From an uncultured Oscillospiraceae bacterium (GTDB lineage: Bacteria; Bacillota; Clostridia; Oscillospirales; Acutalibacteraceae): a stretch of DNA of 5,775 bases. Each line of letters begins with the position of its first letter. Within the stretch, counting starts at the first letter, position 1. Shown here piece by piece: positions 5,759 through 5,775 of the stretch. The DNA lies in assembly GCA_900543215.1 (NCBI GenBank), contig UQQR01000052.1, positions 1-5,775 on the forward strand. The letters run 5' to 3'. Under the pieces are notes generated by a model. That model was given only the letters and a program-made list of their open reading frames with translations, made no database searches and was not told the origin of the DNA. The position numbers and the translations under genes are program-made.

Positions 5759-5773
5759 TTTTGCAAAGCAAAA
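5759..5773. repeat. Six-bp hairpin TTTTGC-AAA-GCAAAA at the window edge
   Basis: This is a perfect inverted repeat with a three-base centre. Its right flank is cut by the end of the window, so its role cannot be judged. Confidence 0.35.
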
Positions 5774-5775
5774 AT

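Larger units (their letters stand above)
5508..5775. other. Non-coding region with several stem-loops after the recombinase remnant
   Basis: I see no gene with a start signal here. The stretch holds three sets of inverted repeats, listed separately, and ACTTGA (5605-5610) paired with TCAAGT (5629-5634). No known riboswitch or tRNA is recognised. Confidence 0.5.

Noticed and set aside
1..5775. CRISPR array, insertion sequence with terminal inverted repeats, or rRNA gene
   Set aside because: I saw no regularly spaced repeats, no transposase and no rRNA sequence; the only mobile-element signs are the tRNA fragment and the recombinase remnant.

Overview
The window most likely comes from the chromosome of an endospore-forming member of the Bacillota, probably class Clostridia. 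It carries SpoIIE and a SleB-type cortex-lytic enzyme, two proteins specific to endospore formers. It also has AGGAGGTG-type ribosome binding sites, a TTG start on spoIIE, and a sigma-A promoter with the long spacer expected of a Spo0A-activated gene. The genus cannot be named from the sequence.

Left part, about 1-3161: core chromosomal sporulation genes of moderate G+C. The minus strand is filled by spoIIE, a membrane-anchored PP2C phosphatase whose last codons fall outside the window. A 160-bp divergent intergenic region holds the spoIIE promoter: consensus -35 and -10 hexamers with a 21-bp spacer, two Spo0A-box-like heptamers about three helical turns apart, and a perfect inverted repeat inside the spacer. 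On the plus strand sleB follows, with a strong ribosome binding site and its own hairpin terminator. One gene acts early in sporulation (forespore sigma-F activation) and the other at the end of the cycle (cortex hydrolysis at germination).

Middle, about 3162-4147: AT-rich and nearly gene-free. At 3384-3411, minus strand, lies the 3' end of a tRNA gene: T arm, 3' acceptor strand, discriminator G and CCA. It looks like tRNA-Gln. A good terminator follows directly, but no 5' tRNA half is present. This is what is left at the distal end of an element that integrated into the 3' end of a tRNA gene. I read it as the boundary between chromosome (left) and a decayed mobile island (right). A 25-codon minus-strand ORF with a good Shine-Dalgarno and a minus-strand terminator at 3968-4009 are the other features.

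Right part, about 4148-5775: an AAA ATPase of the AAA_14/DUF4143 type on the minus strand, missing its usual N-terminal 20-30 residues. It abuts, tail to head, the last 29 codons of a tyrosine recombinase on the plus strand. Both genes lose their 5' coding parts at the same point (about 5411-5420), which looks like a recombination scar. The last 270 bases hold no recognisable gene but several stem-loops.

The window does not show a complete new system. The best leads are the conserved layout of the spoIIE promoter with its palindromic spacer, and the tRNA-bounded, scarred island.
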